Shown piece by piece: positions 1 through 11,960 of a DNA stretch of 64,000 nucleotides; position 1 is the first letter of the stretch; each line of letters opens with the position of its first letter. The DNA comes from Linepithema humile. Lineage: Eukaryota > Arthropoda > Insecta > Hymenoptera > Formicidae. Below the pieces are notes generated by a model. It was not told where the DNA came from. It was given only the letters and a program-made list of their open reading frames with translations, and made no database searches. Made by a program: the position numbers and the translations under genes. The stretch lies in the NCBI RefSeq assembly GCF_040581485.1, contig NC_090131.1, positions 310,001 through 374,000 on the forward strand, given 5' to 3'.

Positions 1-1145
1 ATTGCCTTTTATGAAATGTTTCTTAAAAAAAAAAGTTTTACGCACTTGTGTGTATATTTATATTTGGCAAATATATGTACGTATTTAATATTAATGAAGT
101 ACCATCGGCTGGAAAATCGGTATCATTACGCAAGCATGCAGTCAGGAAGCTGAAATCACGATCCTCGTTCCAGTCTGGTAAATTCCATCAATATTATAAT
201 GCAACCGATTCGGGTGACACTCGTTTCAAAGTTACGTGATCCGTAATAGACGATGCATGGACCGATCGTTACGGGCGGCAAATGTTAAGCGCGTCGCCAC
301 TTGGAGAAGTGGTTGTTGATGAATGAAATGGTTCAATCAGAAACCGTTAAATCTTTTAGCTATTTTTTCTTGGCACTAATTAAATATTAATATTCTTTAA
401 TCTTTAATAATAATAATATGTGAATATAGTACAATAACAAAAATGAGAAATTAAATATTATACTTTTTATAATTTTGAAAGAATAGAAATGTTTACATTG
501 TATATCTATGTCTATATCGCTGATTATATTAAACAGTGTATTGAATTTTATCCAAATTAAACTCATAGATTTGTTATTACTTGAACGACTTTTCGAGCAA
601 TGTACTGTGGAACAAAAGATCTAGAGATCGAGGAATGCCATTTGTTTGCCGATAAAATGCGAATATGTTGCACAAGTCTAAAAAGACTTATCATCTTCTG
701 CAGAATGCCGCATGACAAATCGTGCGGCATTTAAACGGCCGACGCCTTGAAGCCGTTCCAAAGCAGACCGGATGACGCGTCTTGGCGGCCACAACATTGC
801 AAACTCTTGGCAGCGTTATTGTTGTCAATTGCCAGCTGTTACCGAACCCTACATACTTACGCGTGAACGCACCTGGACGAGTTACGCGACTTACGGAATT
901 GGTGCCATTTAAAGTTACACAAAATTAACAAAAGTAACAAACCACTAAAATTAAATAAAAAGATGAAAATTAAACTGATATTAAATTACGAAAAAGAATT
1001 AAGATTAAAACATAGATATAGAATTAAATTGATATAAAATTTGCTGTAATTATATATAACAAAAATATTTAAAAAAGAAAATAAACATATTGACAAAGCT
1101 GTAATATAAATCTACATTGATTAGCAATATAATGATTCTTTCAGG
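1..1145. other. Upstream intergenic region of the TINAG-like gene
   Basis: No convincing coding exon is visible. Most of the stretch is AT-rich, but 690-890 is distinctly richer in GC and CpG and could hold the promoter or a non-coding first exon of the gene that starts at 1146. A pyrimidine tract ending in CAG at 1136-1144, immediately before the ATG, looks like a splice acceptor. That would make the coding start lie in the second exon of the transcript. Confidence 0.4.
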
Positions 1146-2968
1146 ATGTGGACCGCACACTGCCAGAATTTAGTGTTCATCGCTTTTGTGTTCTTACCCT
1201 CTATCGCGAGAGGTATCCCGGATTACTCTGGACTGCCAGCGGGACCATACTGCGCTTCAAGGTATCCTGGAGGCGGCTGCTGCCCAGGACGACAGGATGA
1301 GTGCAGCGCGCCAATTCTCACGACGCTATGCTACTGCGACGATTTTTGCGATCGCACTCGCGAAGAGGACTGCTGTCCGGATTACTGGCACCATTGCAAA
1401 GGAAGGGCGAACGACACGGATCCGCCGGAGGAGATAAGAAGTACGTAATTTTATATAAAGTATATATAAATATACATTATTAATACATTAATATATTTAC
1501 ATAATGTACAATATTTATTATAATTAAATTTGATTTTTTCTAACTTCACATAGAGAAGAAAGGCCTGAAATTTTTGATCATAAAACTTGCGAAGAATTAT
1601 CATATAATTATTTATATTCGTTTTATTAATATGTAATGCGTTATAATCTCTCTAAATTTTTATATTGATATAGGGTGTTTCTTCCATGGAAGAGAATATA
1701 ATCATGGACAAACAGTACGAGTGAACTGTAACACATGGTAATACTTTGTTTTCCTTTTCAATATAGCAGCAAGAGGCTGTTGAGATAAAGCAGACCGTGT
1801 AAACTTGATTTATGTCACAGTAAATGCTCCTCGCTTGGTAAACGCGCCGAAATGCTCTGTGAAGAGACCCGATGCTTGATCGAGTCGGAATTGATGGAGC
1901 AGCTCAACCTGCAAGGATCCACTTTGGGATGGCAAGTGGGCAATTACTCCGAATTCTGGGGAAGGACACTTCGGGATGGTGTGGAACTTCGCCTAGGTAC
2001 TCTCAACCCATCGCAATCCGTAAGTACTAAGAAATACTCTCTCTAACGGATAGTTTTAGAAATAGCTTTGCGTTCTGTATGTCTTTATGAATACAAAAAA
2101 GTGAAACGGATGTAAATTAAATTAGAAGTGCACGTTCGATAAATAATTAAAATTATGCAAATTTATGGAATATTTTTCTTGTAAATGCATTATTTGATAT
2201 TCAAGAGAAGATAAATTTAAAGATTGCCGAAGGAAAGTTTTATATAAAAGGATTGCGCGATGAATTTATAAATGAGCACAGCTCGATAAATTCGAAGTAA
2301 AACAACCTTGTTCTTAAAACGTGATGGCTGTGTATAGATGCAAACTTACCTCGAAAGATTAGGTCAATTGCTGCGCTTGTGCAACTAGGGCTAAAGTTCC
2401 ACGACTGAAGTAATCTCCTGTATTTTACTGCGAGGGTTTTATGAATAAGAAAGCGTATGAATGGCCGCGTTGCTTACAGGCTTACATTTGAAGCTCTTAA
2501 AATTTAAGTCTTAGGCCATAAACAATTTTCTCTTCAATTGCACAAAAAATTCTTGTTATTAAAAAAAACTTATTAACGCACACAAATAATGATATCTCGT
2601 GATAAATGGTCTTGGAATTATTTTTTTTTTTTTATTCATCTTTTGTAGGTATACAGAATGAACCCAGTGCGACGTATTTATAATCCAGATGCACTACCAC
2701 GAGAATTCGACTCCAGAACACGTTGGTCACGCGATATATCCGGTATTCATGATCAAGGATGGTGCGGCGCGTCTTGGGCTGTGTCCACGGCCGACGTTGC
2801 GTCCGACAGATTCGCGATCATGAGCAAGGGCGCCGAAAACGTGGAGCTCAGTGCGCAGCACCTGCTTTCTTGCAACAAGAGAGGACAGCAAGGATGCAGA
2901 GGCGGATATCTCGATCGTGCCTGGCTCTTTATGAGGAGATCCGGGTAATATTCTATGATCATATTCAT

Positions 2969-2999
<31 letters not shown>

Positions 3000-4179
3000 A
3001 TACATATATAGTGTAAATTTTAAAGAGATTTATTGTAATAAAAAACATAATAAGTTAGATCCCTTGTTGAATCTCTAGCATTAATAACATCTAAAAACTT
3101 ATCTATGAAACTTTTAAACATATTGAATTATATTATTTGATGTTGAGACTAAATGCACCTTAAAATTATTATGCTATACAGAGACAAGCATACGTAAACT
3201 TGTAAATTTCTGATCAATGTGTGGTGCTAATGTATCATTCCGTTGTTCCAGACTGGTGGACAAAGAGTGCTATCCTTGGACCGGTAGGAATGATCAATGT
3301 AGATTACATAGGAGAACCGATCTAAAGACCGCTGGTTGCCGAAACTCACCAAACTCGTTGAGGACAGAATTATACAAGGTCGGACCGGCCTATCGTCTGG
3401 GTAACGAAACCGACATTATGCAGGAAATCCTGACCTCTGGACCTGTGCAAGGTAGCAATTAAAATTTAAACGGTCAAGTCTCTAAATAAGCATTTAAACT
3501 TATTATGTTGAACGTAAAAATATAATTTTGTATAGAAAATATTAATGAGGGGAAAAAGGCAATAAGAGTTAAACACGCGGGTACTACTACGCAAAAAACA
3601 ATTCGTTATTCTCTTTGTATAATTTTAATAAGGCATTAATTAAAAAGTAACATCTGTCTTTTAGCTACTATGAGAGTCTATCAGGACTTTTTCGTTTACA
3701 AGAGTGGAGTGTATAAACATTCACAAAACGTGGAAAAGCACGATTTTGGTTATCATTCAGTCAGAATAATCGGTTGGGGCGAGGAACCATCTTATTACGG
3801 TGCATCGCTGAAATATTGGGTAAGTTTGCGCAATAGTTATGGTAACATTAGTACCGTATCTTAAAACAAAAAGAGATCCAAAAAGATTAAAGTGACACGA
3901 AATACAATTTTGAAATATATTGTATAATTATTGAATGATAATAATTATAATTTTCTAGATAAAATAAGAGTTTAAAAGTTGTCGCAAATTTTAGATTTTT
4001 TTGTAATTTTGATTAAATTGTAAGTAACGTAAACTTAATTCTTTTTTCAGCTGGTCGCGAATTCTTGGGGATACAACTGGGGAGAGAACGGACTTTTCAA
4101 GATCCAGAAGGGAACGAACGAATGCGAGATCGAGTCATACGTATTGGCGATATGGGCCAAGACACTGCCAAGCCAGTAA
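1146..4179 (+). CDS. TINAG-like secreted cathepsin-B pseudopeptidase (somatomedin B + peptidase C1 domains)
   Basis: Seven exons join in phase: 1146-1440, 1674-1737, 1821-2019, 2649-2944, 3252-3451, 3665-3819, 4051-4179 (445 aa). Residues 1-22 form a signal peptide. A Cys-rich somatomedin-B-like module follows (Cys36 to Cys84), then a second short Cys-rich segment and a papain/cathepsin B fold from about residue 200. In the active-site block DQGWCGASWA the catalytic Cys is Ser (Ser228, codon 2772-2774). His382 (YHSVRIIGWG) and Asn407 (ANSWG) are kept. This Cys-to-Ser change is the hallmark of vertebrate TINAG/TINAGL1, extracellular matrix proteins without protease activity. The insect relative is, to my knowledge, the fly Swim (CG3074) family. 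Expected role: matrix or ligand-binding protein, secreted. AATAAA at 4430-4435 could end the transcript. Confidence 0.9.
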
Positions 4180-5121
4180 AAAATGAAAATACCAAAGTGT
4201 TAGAATATCCGATTGTCATAGCCATTGTTGGTGCATTTATTGAATCTCCGTCGTTGGCCTGTTGTTCTGCGCAATGATGCGATTGTCTCGGAGACGAAGA
4301 TCTGTACTGGATACATGCTGTACTATACTGCACAAAGGTATGTGATTCAGTGCCTCTGTTTACTCCTTTATTACGTTGGATCGGCAGGATGAAAAGGGGG
4401 AAGGGAGGGGGGGGGGGACAAAATTGGGGAATAAATTGGGGAATTTACAAATATTTAATGCAAGTACGAGCATAGTCAGAAAAGTATCGTTATTATTTTC
4501 TCATTATTTGTAGACAATAATAATCATTTTACATAGAAATGCGCGCTTTCTAAACGTGTTCAAATTTAATTATTCATATATTACACAAAAGTCATGTTTC
4601 ACACATAATGTTATGTGTCGATGACTTTAACGTGTAAAAAGTACTAAGTGCCAAGCATCTGAAATAAATTTTGTAAGTACGTCATCATTCTTTTCCATTT
4701 TTTTAAATATTTAAGGTAAGTAAAACGTTTTGTATTCTCAACATATTCTACTTAAAAATAAGTTAACATGCACATTTGATATGTGTGAGAATGTGTTCAT
4801 ATTGTTCCCGCAAAGTAAATGGCAGTGTAGTAGTGTATGGGAGTACTATAGCTGGTTTATAGCGTGATACTATTAATTATGCTAACAATAGTTTACAATT
4901 TGTAATACGTTGACATAATTTATAGAACGTCGATTTTGTACACGTTGAAATAGTGCAAGATAGACGATAGATAGATTAAAAAATTTTTTTTAACGATTGA
5001 CGAAAATAAATATACATATATCAAATATGGTATATGTTATACACGCGGTATCAGGCACTCGAGGAATAATTGTGCACGTTGCATCACTAATAGAAGGAAC
5101 TCCCTTACGATGATTTCACCA
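4180..5121. other. Intergenic region between two convergent genes
   Basis: This is 3' flanking DNA of the TINAG-like gene (+) and of the EF-hand gene (-). It contains an 11-base G run at 4407-4417, a plausible plus-strand polyadenylation signal at 4430-4435, and otherwise AT-rich sequence. No gene seen. Confidence 0.5.
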
Positions 5122-7205
5122 TTAGACTACGACGCTTCGTCTGTTGCTCTTGCAATTTGGACTATACACCTCTAATTTATCCCGCGGTGTATTCATCGCG
5201 GAATAATCGATGGGGAATGGTATAGTGTTACCGCGGATTATGCAAGAATCTGTCATCCCTAGGAAATGCTCTCCCGGGCCGAATGGTCCGCGTCCGAACA
5301 GGAAATTTGCGAACACTAACTGATATTGTATCCAACCCAGAGGATGATCTCCATTCTGGAAGAAATTTTTTATCATCATCGAGTATTAGATTAATTTTTC
5401 AAAACAGGTAAGAATTGAGAAACTTATAAATTTATTAATTTTTAATTCAATTTCAGAAATTAAAAATAATTGTATTTTAAAATTATTAAATCTTTTCTGC
5501 ATTTCTATTTATTTATTTAAATTTTCACAGAAATTAATTAAAAATGTTAAGAGTAATAAATATGTAACTCTAACAAAAAAGTGCTCATAGAAAATAATAT
5601 CTGTTTTATGAAGTGGATTAACTTACCGAAGTCATCGAGTCATACGCGATGTCTAAGCACTTGTTTATTCTGTCGGTGTCCAAGCCGACCACGGTTCCGT
5701 AAAACGCAGCGAGTTCCTTCTTGCTGATCATTCCACTTCCAGAACTGTTTATCGCAAGAAAGAACACTCTAGGCATAACTTTGATCCAAAACGGCATGTC
5801 ATTGTAACTGGCACCATCCGGCGGTGCAACAATCTGCGCCCACCAGGACAACCAGTCGTCAAGATCAACCTTTTTATCTGTTTCCATAGGTCCCTTCTTA
5901 TCCTGCAGGATTAATCCGGCAAATCCATTTTCGATTTCCAGTAATCTCAAATATTCCGGACCGTTCCACGACCAATCCGCAAATCGCCTCAAACGCTTTT
6001 CGAATAAAAATAATTGTATTATTTATCTATCTAAAATTTTTAATTATTTATTTTTATGCTTTTCAGATTTATCAATAGATATCTACAATTTTTAGATACA
6101 CATTAGGTTTTATGCATAATTTAGCACAATGTTGTGTAATTATTTTTGCATGATATAAATTTTTAAATATTTTTTTTTATTTAGAAGCGCAGAAAAGAAA
6201 AATATAATGACTGAACAAGCTGAATTTTACATTACTTTTACTAAAATGATAGAAAAATCGAATTTTTCAAGATTTTACCTCCGAGAGAAATGAAAAATCC
6301 TTCCTACTGATGTAACCGTCTCTATCATGGTCTAAGAGATATGTAAAAAAGTGAGAGAATTTATCACGTTGTATAGATGCTAAGGCCTCTGAACTTCCAG
6401 CTTTGCCTAGCTCATTCATAGCGGACAAACTGTCGTCACTTGGGAATCGGCTCACCCACGTCGCTATTAAATTTAACAATAATAAATCACGATTAAATAA
6501 TAATAATATTGTTATTCTTCCAGAATAATAAAAATTCGTTAATAATTATGATTCATTACTCATATATGAATCAATTAATCAATAATTTTAAATATGTATT
6601 ATTCATTAATTTCAGCGAGTACACAACTCTCCATGCTATTAATGTGCAAACACGGACCTTGCGTCAATGGTCACAATTCCATATTGTTGGAAATAAACAT
6701 ACAAAATTTATTTTAATTCTGTATATATCGAAATTATATTGATTATCGTTTTTGCGTTTACTTAAACATTTCATAATTTAATACTTCTACAGGACATTAT
6801 TTTGAAAACAAGTATGTTCCGAATAATTAATAATATAATAATTAATTTAATGCAGTTTCTAAATGAAAAAGTTCTCAATTACTCACTCCAGACGTGCACG
6901 CTCCAGCTGGGTTGTTCCAGTTCGGGGATGGCGACGGGCGCGACAGCAAGCTCGTCGATGTTGCTGCTGGTTGTTCTCCATCTCTTCAGCAGGTCTTTGG
7001 TACGATCGCGTGTTCGGTCGCACGCCTGCCGCCAATTAGTGATGAATTTGCGCGGCACTTTGAGTGCATTGCCGTCGTCCAAGCTGACTTCCTGGCTGCC
7101 AAGCGAGCTACGTTGACTCTTGTCGGCAGGTTCGCCACCGCTCGACGTGCCGTCATTCTCCGGATAGTAAATTGGATCCTTTATGCTGCCCGAACGACTC
7201 TCCAT
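5122..7205 (-). CDS. EF-hand calcium-binding protein, sarcoplasmic calcium-binding-protein-like
   Basis: Four exons on the minus strand join in phase: 7205-6887, 6463-6279, 5995-5627, 5355-5122 (368 aa). An in-frame stop lies just upstream of the ATG. Residues 1-95 are polar and probably disordered, rich in Ser, Gly, Lys and Arg. The rest has the spacing of a four-EF-hand protein of the sarcoplasmic calcium-binding/calexcitin type. One canonical loop is DHDRDGYISRKD (151-162). A second is NSSGSGMISKKE (251-262). The segments near 208-218 (ETDKKVDLDDW) and 292-302 (NGDHPLGW) sit where hands 2 and 4 should be but lack several ligands. It probably binds one or two calcium ions as a cytosolic buffer or sensor. 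The long N-terminal extension is unusual for the family. I do not recognise a specific orthologue name. Confidence 0.85.
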
Positions 7206-8271
7206 GATGGACTACCTAGCCAGTGTCATGCCTAAGCTGGCTTGACGCGGCTCGCGTATATTTCAGGGGGACTCTCCTGAAAATAATCAATTCCGCTGTC
7301 CGGAGAGGTCACCGGGTCGCTCGATATTGCGACCGCGCCGTTTTGTCGCCACGGAATCTTCACCGTGCAATCAGATGCAATGATAGATATGTCCTTTCCA
7401 GCTGGACTTGCTTCTACCTAACTCTTTTTCTTTTTTCTTTTCTCTTCAATATTCAAGTTAATTACACATATATATTATATTTATTTTATTTGGCGTACAG
7501 GAGACATCTAAAAAACGAAGTAGAATATGTTGTCAAAGATGCAGTAAATTCATAGGATTCACATAATGGATATCTAATGACTATATCATGAGAAGGCAAT
7601 TGGTTATTTTCTATTTTTTTATTTGTCTTTTCTGTTTTATTTTTCTTGTTTACTTTTCTTTTCTATGTTTCAATGAAATATATGTAGATCAATGTTATTA
7701 AAAAATCTAAAAATAGTGTAATGATTTATTTTGTACGATATAGTAATAATGAAGAAAGAAGTATATAAATTATTTACTTATTGTATATATATTTTTATAT
7801 GTTATATATATTATTTATTGTATATAAATAAATAGTACAAAACTAATTTAATAAAATATTAAAAATAAATTGCAGGAATTGAAGGATAAAAATGATCAAA
7901 GGAGAATAAAACAAAGAAAAAATAAAAATTGAAGGAATTATACACAATCATATTTAAACAAGTTTTGAAAATATTTGGAATTTGGAAGATAAAAAAACTT
8001 GTTGGAAAAATTTATAGTTCACAAATATAGTACTGTACTAATATCAACAGGCATTGAAACAGAAATTGTGAAAGGGAGCAGCATGCTTATACATTCCGAC
8101 GTAATTTTGAACCTGACCTACATTCTGTATTGGTACAATTCCGTGCTTATATAATTATCTGCAAGAATTGTAAATAGCGTGCATGCCACATCTCACAGTT
8201 TTGCTTCGGATATCGACGGATGTTGATGTGCGCGAATCTTGCCATGCATTTCAGAGGTCTCTGAGAGTAAC
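7206..8271. other. Intergenic region between divergent genes
   Basis: The first 200 bases are GC-richer and probably hold the promoter or 5' leader of the minus-strand EF-hand gene. The remainder is AT-rich, ending in the likely promoter area of the ATP23 gene around 8150-8271. No coding exon recognised. Confidence 0.4.
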
Positions 8272-8329
8272 ATGGGAGAACACGTGGGAACTAGCAATGT
8301 GTATTCATTTCATACTCTGCTTGGTTCAG
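8272..8329 (+). other. Candidate upstream coding exon of ATP23 (alternative N-terminus)
   Basis: An ATG at 8272 opens 19 codons plus one base and ends at a strong donor (TTCAG|GTTAGT at 8330). Splicing to the acceptor AG at 8783-8784 gives an uninterrupted frame into the ATG at 8790 and would add 21 residues to ATP23. It may instead be a 5' untranslated exon whose short frame is open by chance. Confidence 0.4.
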
Positions 8330-8384
8330 GTTAGTTTCCTTTGGAAGTGATGTAATGGTGATGTAATTTATTTTAACTTTAAAT

Positions 8385-8570
8385 TATAGGAAATAAATTT
8401 GCTATTATGTATGTCGAAAAACTTTTGAAAACGATACGAGATTGAAGGCACGTTAAAAACATAAATAAAAAGAAATAAATTTGCTGTTGTGTGTCAAAAA
8501 ATCTTTGAAATTAAATCTAGGTTAAAGGTACGCTAAAACTTGTATACATATAAACAAATTTGCTATGTTG
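8385..8570. repeat. Degenerate tandem duplication in the first intron of Atp23
   Basis: The phrase AAATTTGCT(A/G)TT followed by TGT..TC.AAAA..TTTGAAA recurs at about 8393 and 8473, with a third partial copy near 8558. The unit is about 80-90 bases and has diverged by substitutions and small indels. No function is suggested. Confidence 0.4.
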
Positions 8571-8789
8571 ATTGTATTACACACTGAAACCATAAAATGG
8601 CAAAATTGTTAACATCAGAAGTTTACATTTTTTATAAAGAAAAAAGAATTTACAGTATTAATGCGAGAATGTTTAACTACCAGTATGATATTAAATTATA
8701 GAATGTAACTAATACTTTACATCTATCACATTATACTTATTTTCATTTAAAGATTTATTTCTCTTACGCCAGGTTTTTTTTAAGTGACA

Positions 8790-10525
8790 ATGGCAGTTCA
8801 GAACGAAAGCACAGATGAAGGAAAAAGAGATGAAAATTATGCCGATAAGAAAGTAGCAGCAGATAATTCAATCAACAGTGATTTATGGGGATCTGATATG
8901 TATCCTGAAAGAAGAGGAGCAAAGTTTAAGCCTAGCTGGTTTAAAACATTGATTGGTGCTGCAGGACGAGAATCAGTAGATAAAGCTAGATGTGAAGAGA
9001 ATGTTTATAGATGCGTAAAAGATAGTAAGGTGTCTCTTATTTAAACATAAAAATGAAAAAAGTAAACATGCAAATTTTTTATTTCTTTTTTAAAAATAAA
9101 ACTTAGCTTGTTTTATTTTTTTTAATATTTTGAATTTATAAAATAAGTTTCTTTTAAAGTCAACTAAGTTTTTATATTTGGTATCTTATTAAATATTTAT
9201 ATAAACATAAAAAATTTGTACGATTACTTTTTAATCAAGTCTATTTGCTTAATTTATTTTTTAATATATGTCCAAAATATTTAAGAAATTGTATATTTTA
9301 TATCAGAAATAGAAGTTTTAATAATAGAAAGAAGTCAAAAGCAATAATTCTTTAATTGTACTCTATTTGGGAATTTTGAATTAAATAAAAAAAAGATGGC
9401 GTCGAATTAAACTTTTTAACACTACTTCTTTTTTTATTTGACATTTACATATTTACATATTTATTTCATTCATTTATTTATTTACATATTTCAATATTTT
9501 TTAGGTCCCATTGTAAAACTCATGTTGGGAGCATTAAAAAGTTCTGGATGGTTTGTAGTTTATTGTAGTTTATTGATTTTTACTGTATATATCAATATAT
9601 AATTATTTATCAATATTTACTTATTTAATTTATTTATTTTAGACGATCATCATTAATAATTGATGTTTCAGTGAAGTTGATATACGGCGTCACATCTCCT
9701 GTGAAATATGCGATCCGATAGTAACTGGTGGATATGATTCTGAGTTAAATCAGGTGAATATATTTATTTGTGAATTACTGATTAAAACTTATTTTATATT
9801 AAATATTATGCATTTTATTTATGTTTAACAGTATGCTTTTCTAAATAAAATTTAGAAGTTTGTTATATATTATGTAATATTATATGTATTATAAATAATG
9901 TATATTATATGTATTATAAAAAAATAAATATTTATTATAAATAATAAAATTGATTTTTTTACAGATAATTGTTTGTCAAAATTCGGCATCTGCTAAACGT
10001 GAAGTTCAGGGTATTCTCCTACATGAAATGATTCATATGTTTGACTACTGTCGTAATAAATTAAATGTAAAAAATATTGATCATTTAGCCTGTACAGAAA
10101 TCAGAGCTGCAAATATTGGTCATTGTAGTTTTTTGAGCTCAGTGTTTCAAGGCAATTCATCCTTCAGTAATATAAAAGCAACACATCAGGTAAAATATTT
10201 TGAGAAAAAGAGAAAGAGAATGTGAGAAAGTTTATTAGAGTAACGATACATTTGCTTTTATATACGCATTGTTTTTAATTTGTTAGAATATTAATGTATT
10301 ATATTAATGCATAATGTTCTTTATATCTAGAACTGTGTAAAACACAAGGCTAAAATGTCAGTAATGGCTGTACATAAAGTATCAGCAGAAGTAGCAGAAG
10401 CAGCCATAGACAGAGTATTCACAAAGTGTTATAACGATTTAGAACCAGTTGGTAGAAGAATTCGTAGAAATTCAGCAGATATGCCGAGAGCATACGCAGA
10501 AGCATATTTGTATGGATATATGTAA
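8790..10525 (+). CDS. Atp23: Mitochondrial inner membrane protease/chaperone ATP23
   Basis: Five exons join in phase: 8790-9024, 9505-9550, 9672-9753, 9965-10189, 10331-10525 (260 aa; the human protein is of similar length). The zinc metallopeptidase motif HEMIH is at residues 141-145. It is preceded by the family's Cys-rich stretch (CEICD in exon 3) and followed by HLACTEIRAAN and a Cys-containing C-terminal helix region, all diagnostic of peptidase family M76. ATP23 works in the mitochondrial intermembrane space. In yeast it processes and helps assemble ATP synthase subunit Atp6. The mammalian name is ATP23/XRCC6BP1. The start at 8790 is the most conservative choice; an in-frame upstream exon (8272-8329) could supply an earlier ATG. 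All catalytic residues are intact. Confidence 0.93.
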
Positions 10526-11960
10526 ATGTACAAAGAAAAAAGAATGAAGAAAATTGTACATTGACTCAATTAGATTGTTGTAAGTACACATATATATATT
10601 ATCTCTCTGTTTGCAAAATTGTATACATTTACTAATATATCGTATACATTGAAAAACCTTACTATATTCACATTATCCACATTCAACAATAGATTTCGAT
10701 TAAATTTCGATAAATAAGTAGATTTGCTATGTATAATTGTCACATTACATTGTTTTCTTAACAATGTAAGTACATAAAAAACCTTTGGAATATATAGGAT
10801 AATTTTATTAATCTCCATATCGAGTTTCATTAGTAATCAAGTGAATAACTCAATGGAAATTTGCTATGATATGATATATAAACTTTATTAAGTTAAATAT
10901 TTGATAGAAATTGAAAATATTTTTTCTTTATTAATATTATAAAAATTAATAAAAACTAAGGTTGCTTATAGAAATATTTTTATGTATGTACATCTAGTAG
11001 TTTTACAAAGCCAATATGATAGATATATTTTGCTGGTCAAAAATTGTCAAAAATCATATGCGTACGCTGCATATTGATTTTTATATTTTTATCATATGAG
11101 AAACCTTAGAAATCTGCTATTAACAGGTGATACGGTTAGTCTGTGAGATATCTTGTATATTTTATATTATTTTTATAAATCTATTCTCTTAATGAATTGG
11201 ATTGACTTACCGGCACGATGCGCAACAGCGGAATTGTTTAGACTAACCGAATATCACGCGGGTTAAAATAATAATAGTGACGAATAGACAGAAAACTAAA
11301 TAAATCAGATAGTTACACTTTTCTTTTCATTTCTTTAAGAGTCTATAAACAAAAGGAAGGGAAAAGGGTTGAATCGCGCTAATGTACACTTTATCTCAAA
11401 ATTGACGAAAGATGAATACATAATACATTTCTTGCAAACTTCATAAAAGTAAATTTTTATTTGCTTTGAAAACAGAAAGATAGTTTTTATAAGCTATAAG
11501 CTATTTGTAAGTAAATAAGGAAGTTTATAAATGAAAGCTGTTTGCTAAAGTTTTAAAAAGACATAAATAAATATTCGAATTATTCTTTCTTGTTCACAAT
11601 ATCAGAAATAAATCTTGGCGGAATTATAATCTGAATTATTTATGTATCAAATGTTGAACTTTGGAACGTTATGAAAAATTGATTGTGACATTTTCGTTGG
11701 GGGGAAAAAATTGATAAATTTCGCAAGAAATAATGCTATGTGTGAGCTTTTTGTCTATTCCGAGACATTCTATATGCTATTATATCACCATAAAAAAATA
11801 GCGAACATCTTTTTCTAAGCTATTATTTTTTACGATAAATCCATGTGAGATACAATGATTTTCAAACTTTGCTATATGTGTTGTATATAATCTGTTGTTG
11901 TGCTGTAGTTTCTTGGATTTAACGGGGGGAAATTGAACAATCTTAGACTCGATACTAAAA
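10526..11960. other. Intergenic region between Atp23 and cuticle gene A
   Basis: AT-rich 3' flanks of two convergent genes. I see no coding exon, RNA gene or transposon end. A conspicuous G run (11700-11705) and several A/T tracts are the only visible structure. Confidence 0.4.
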
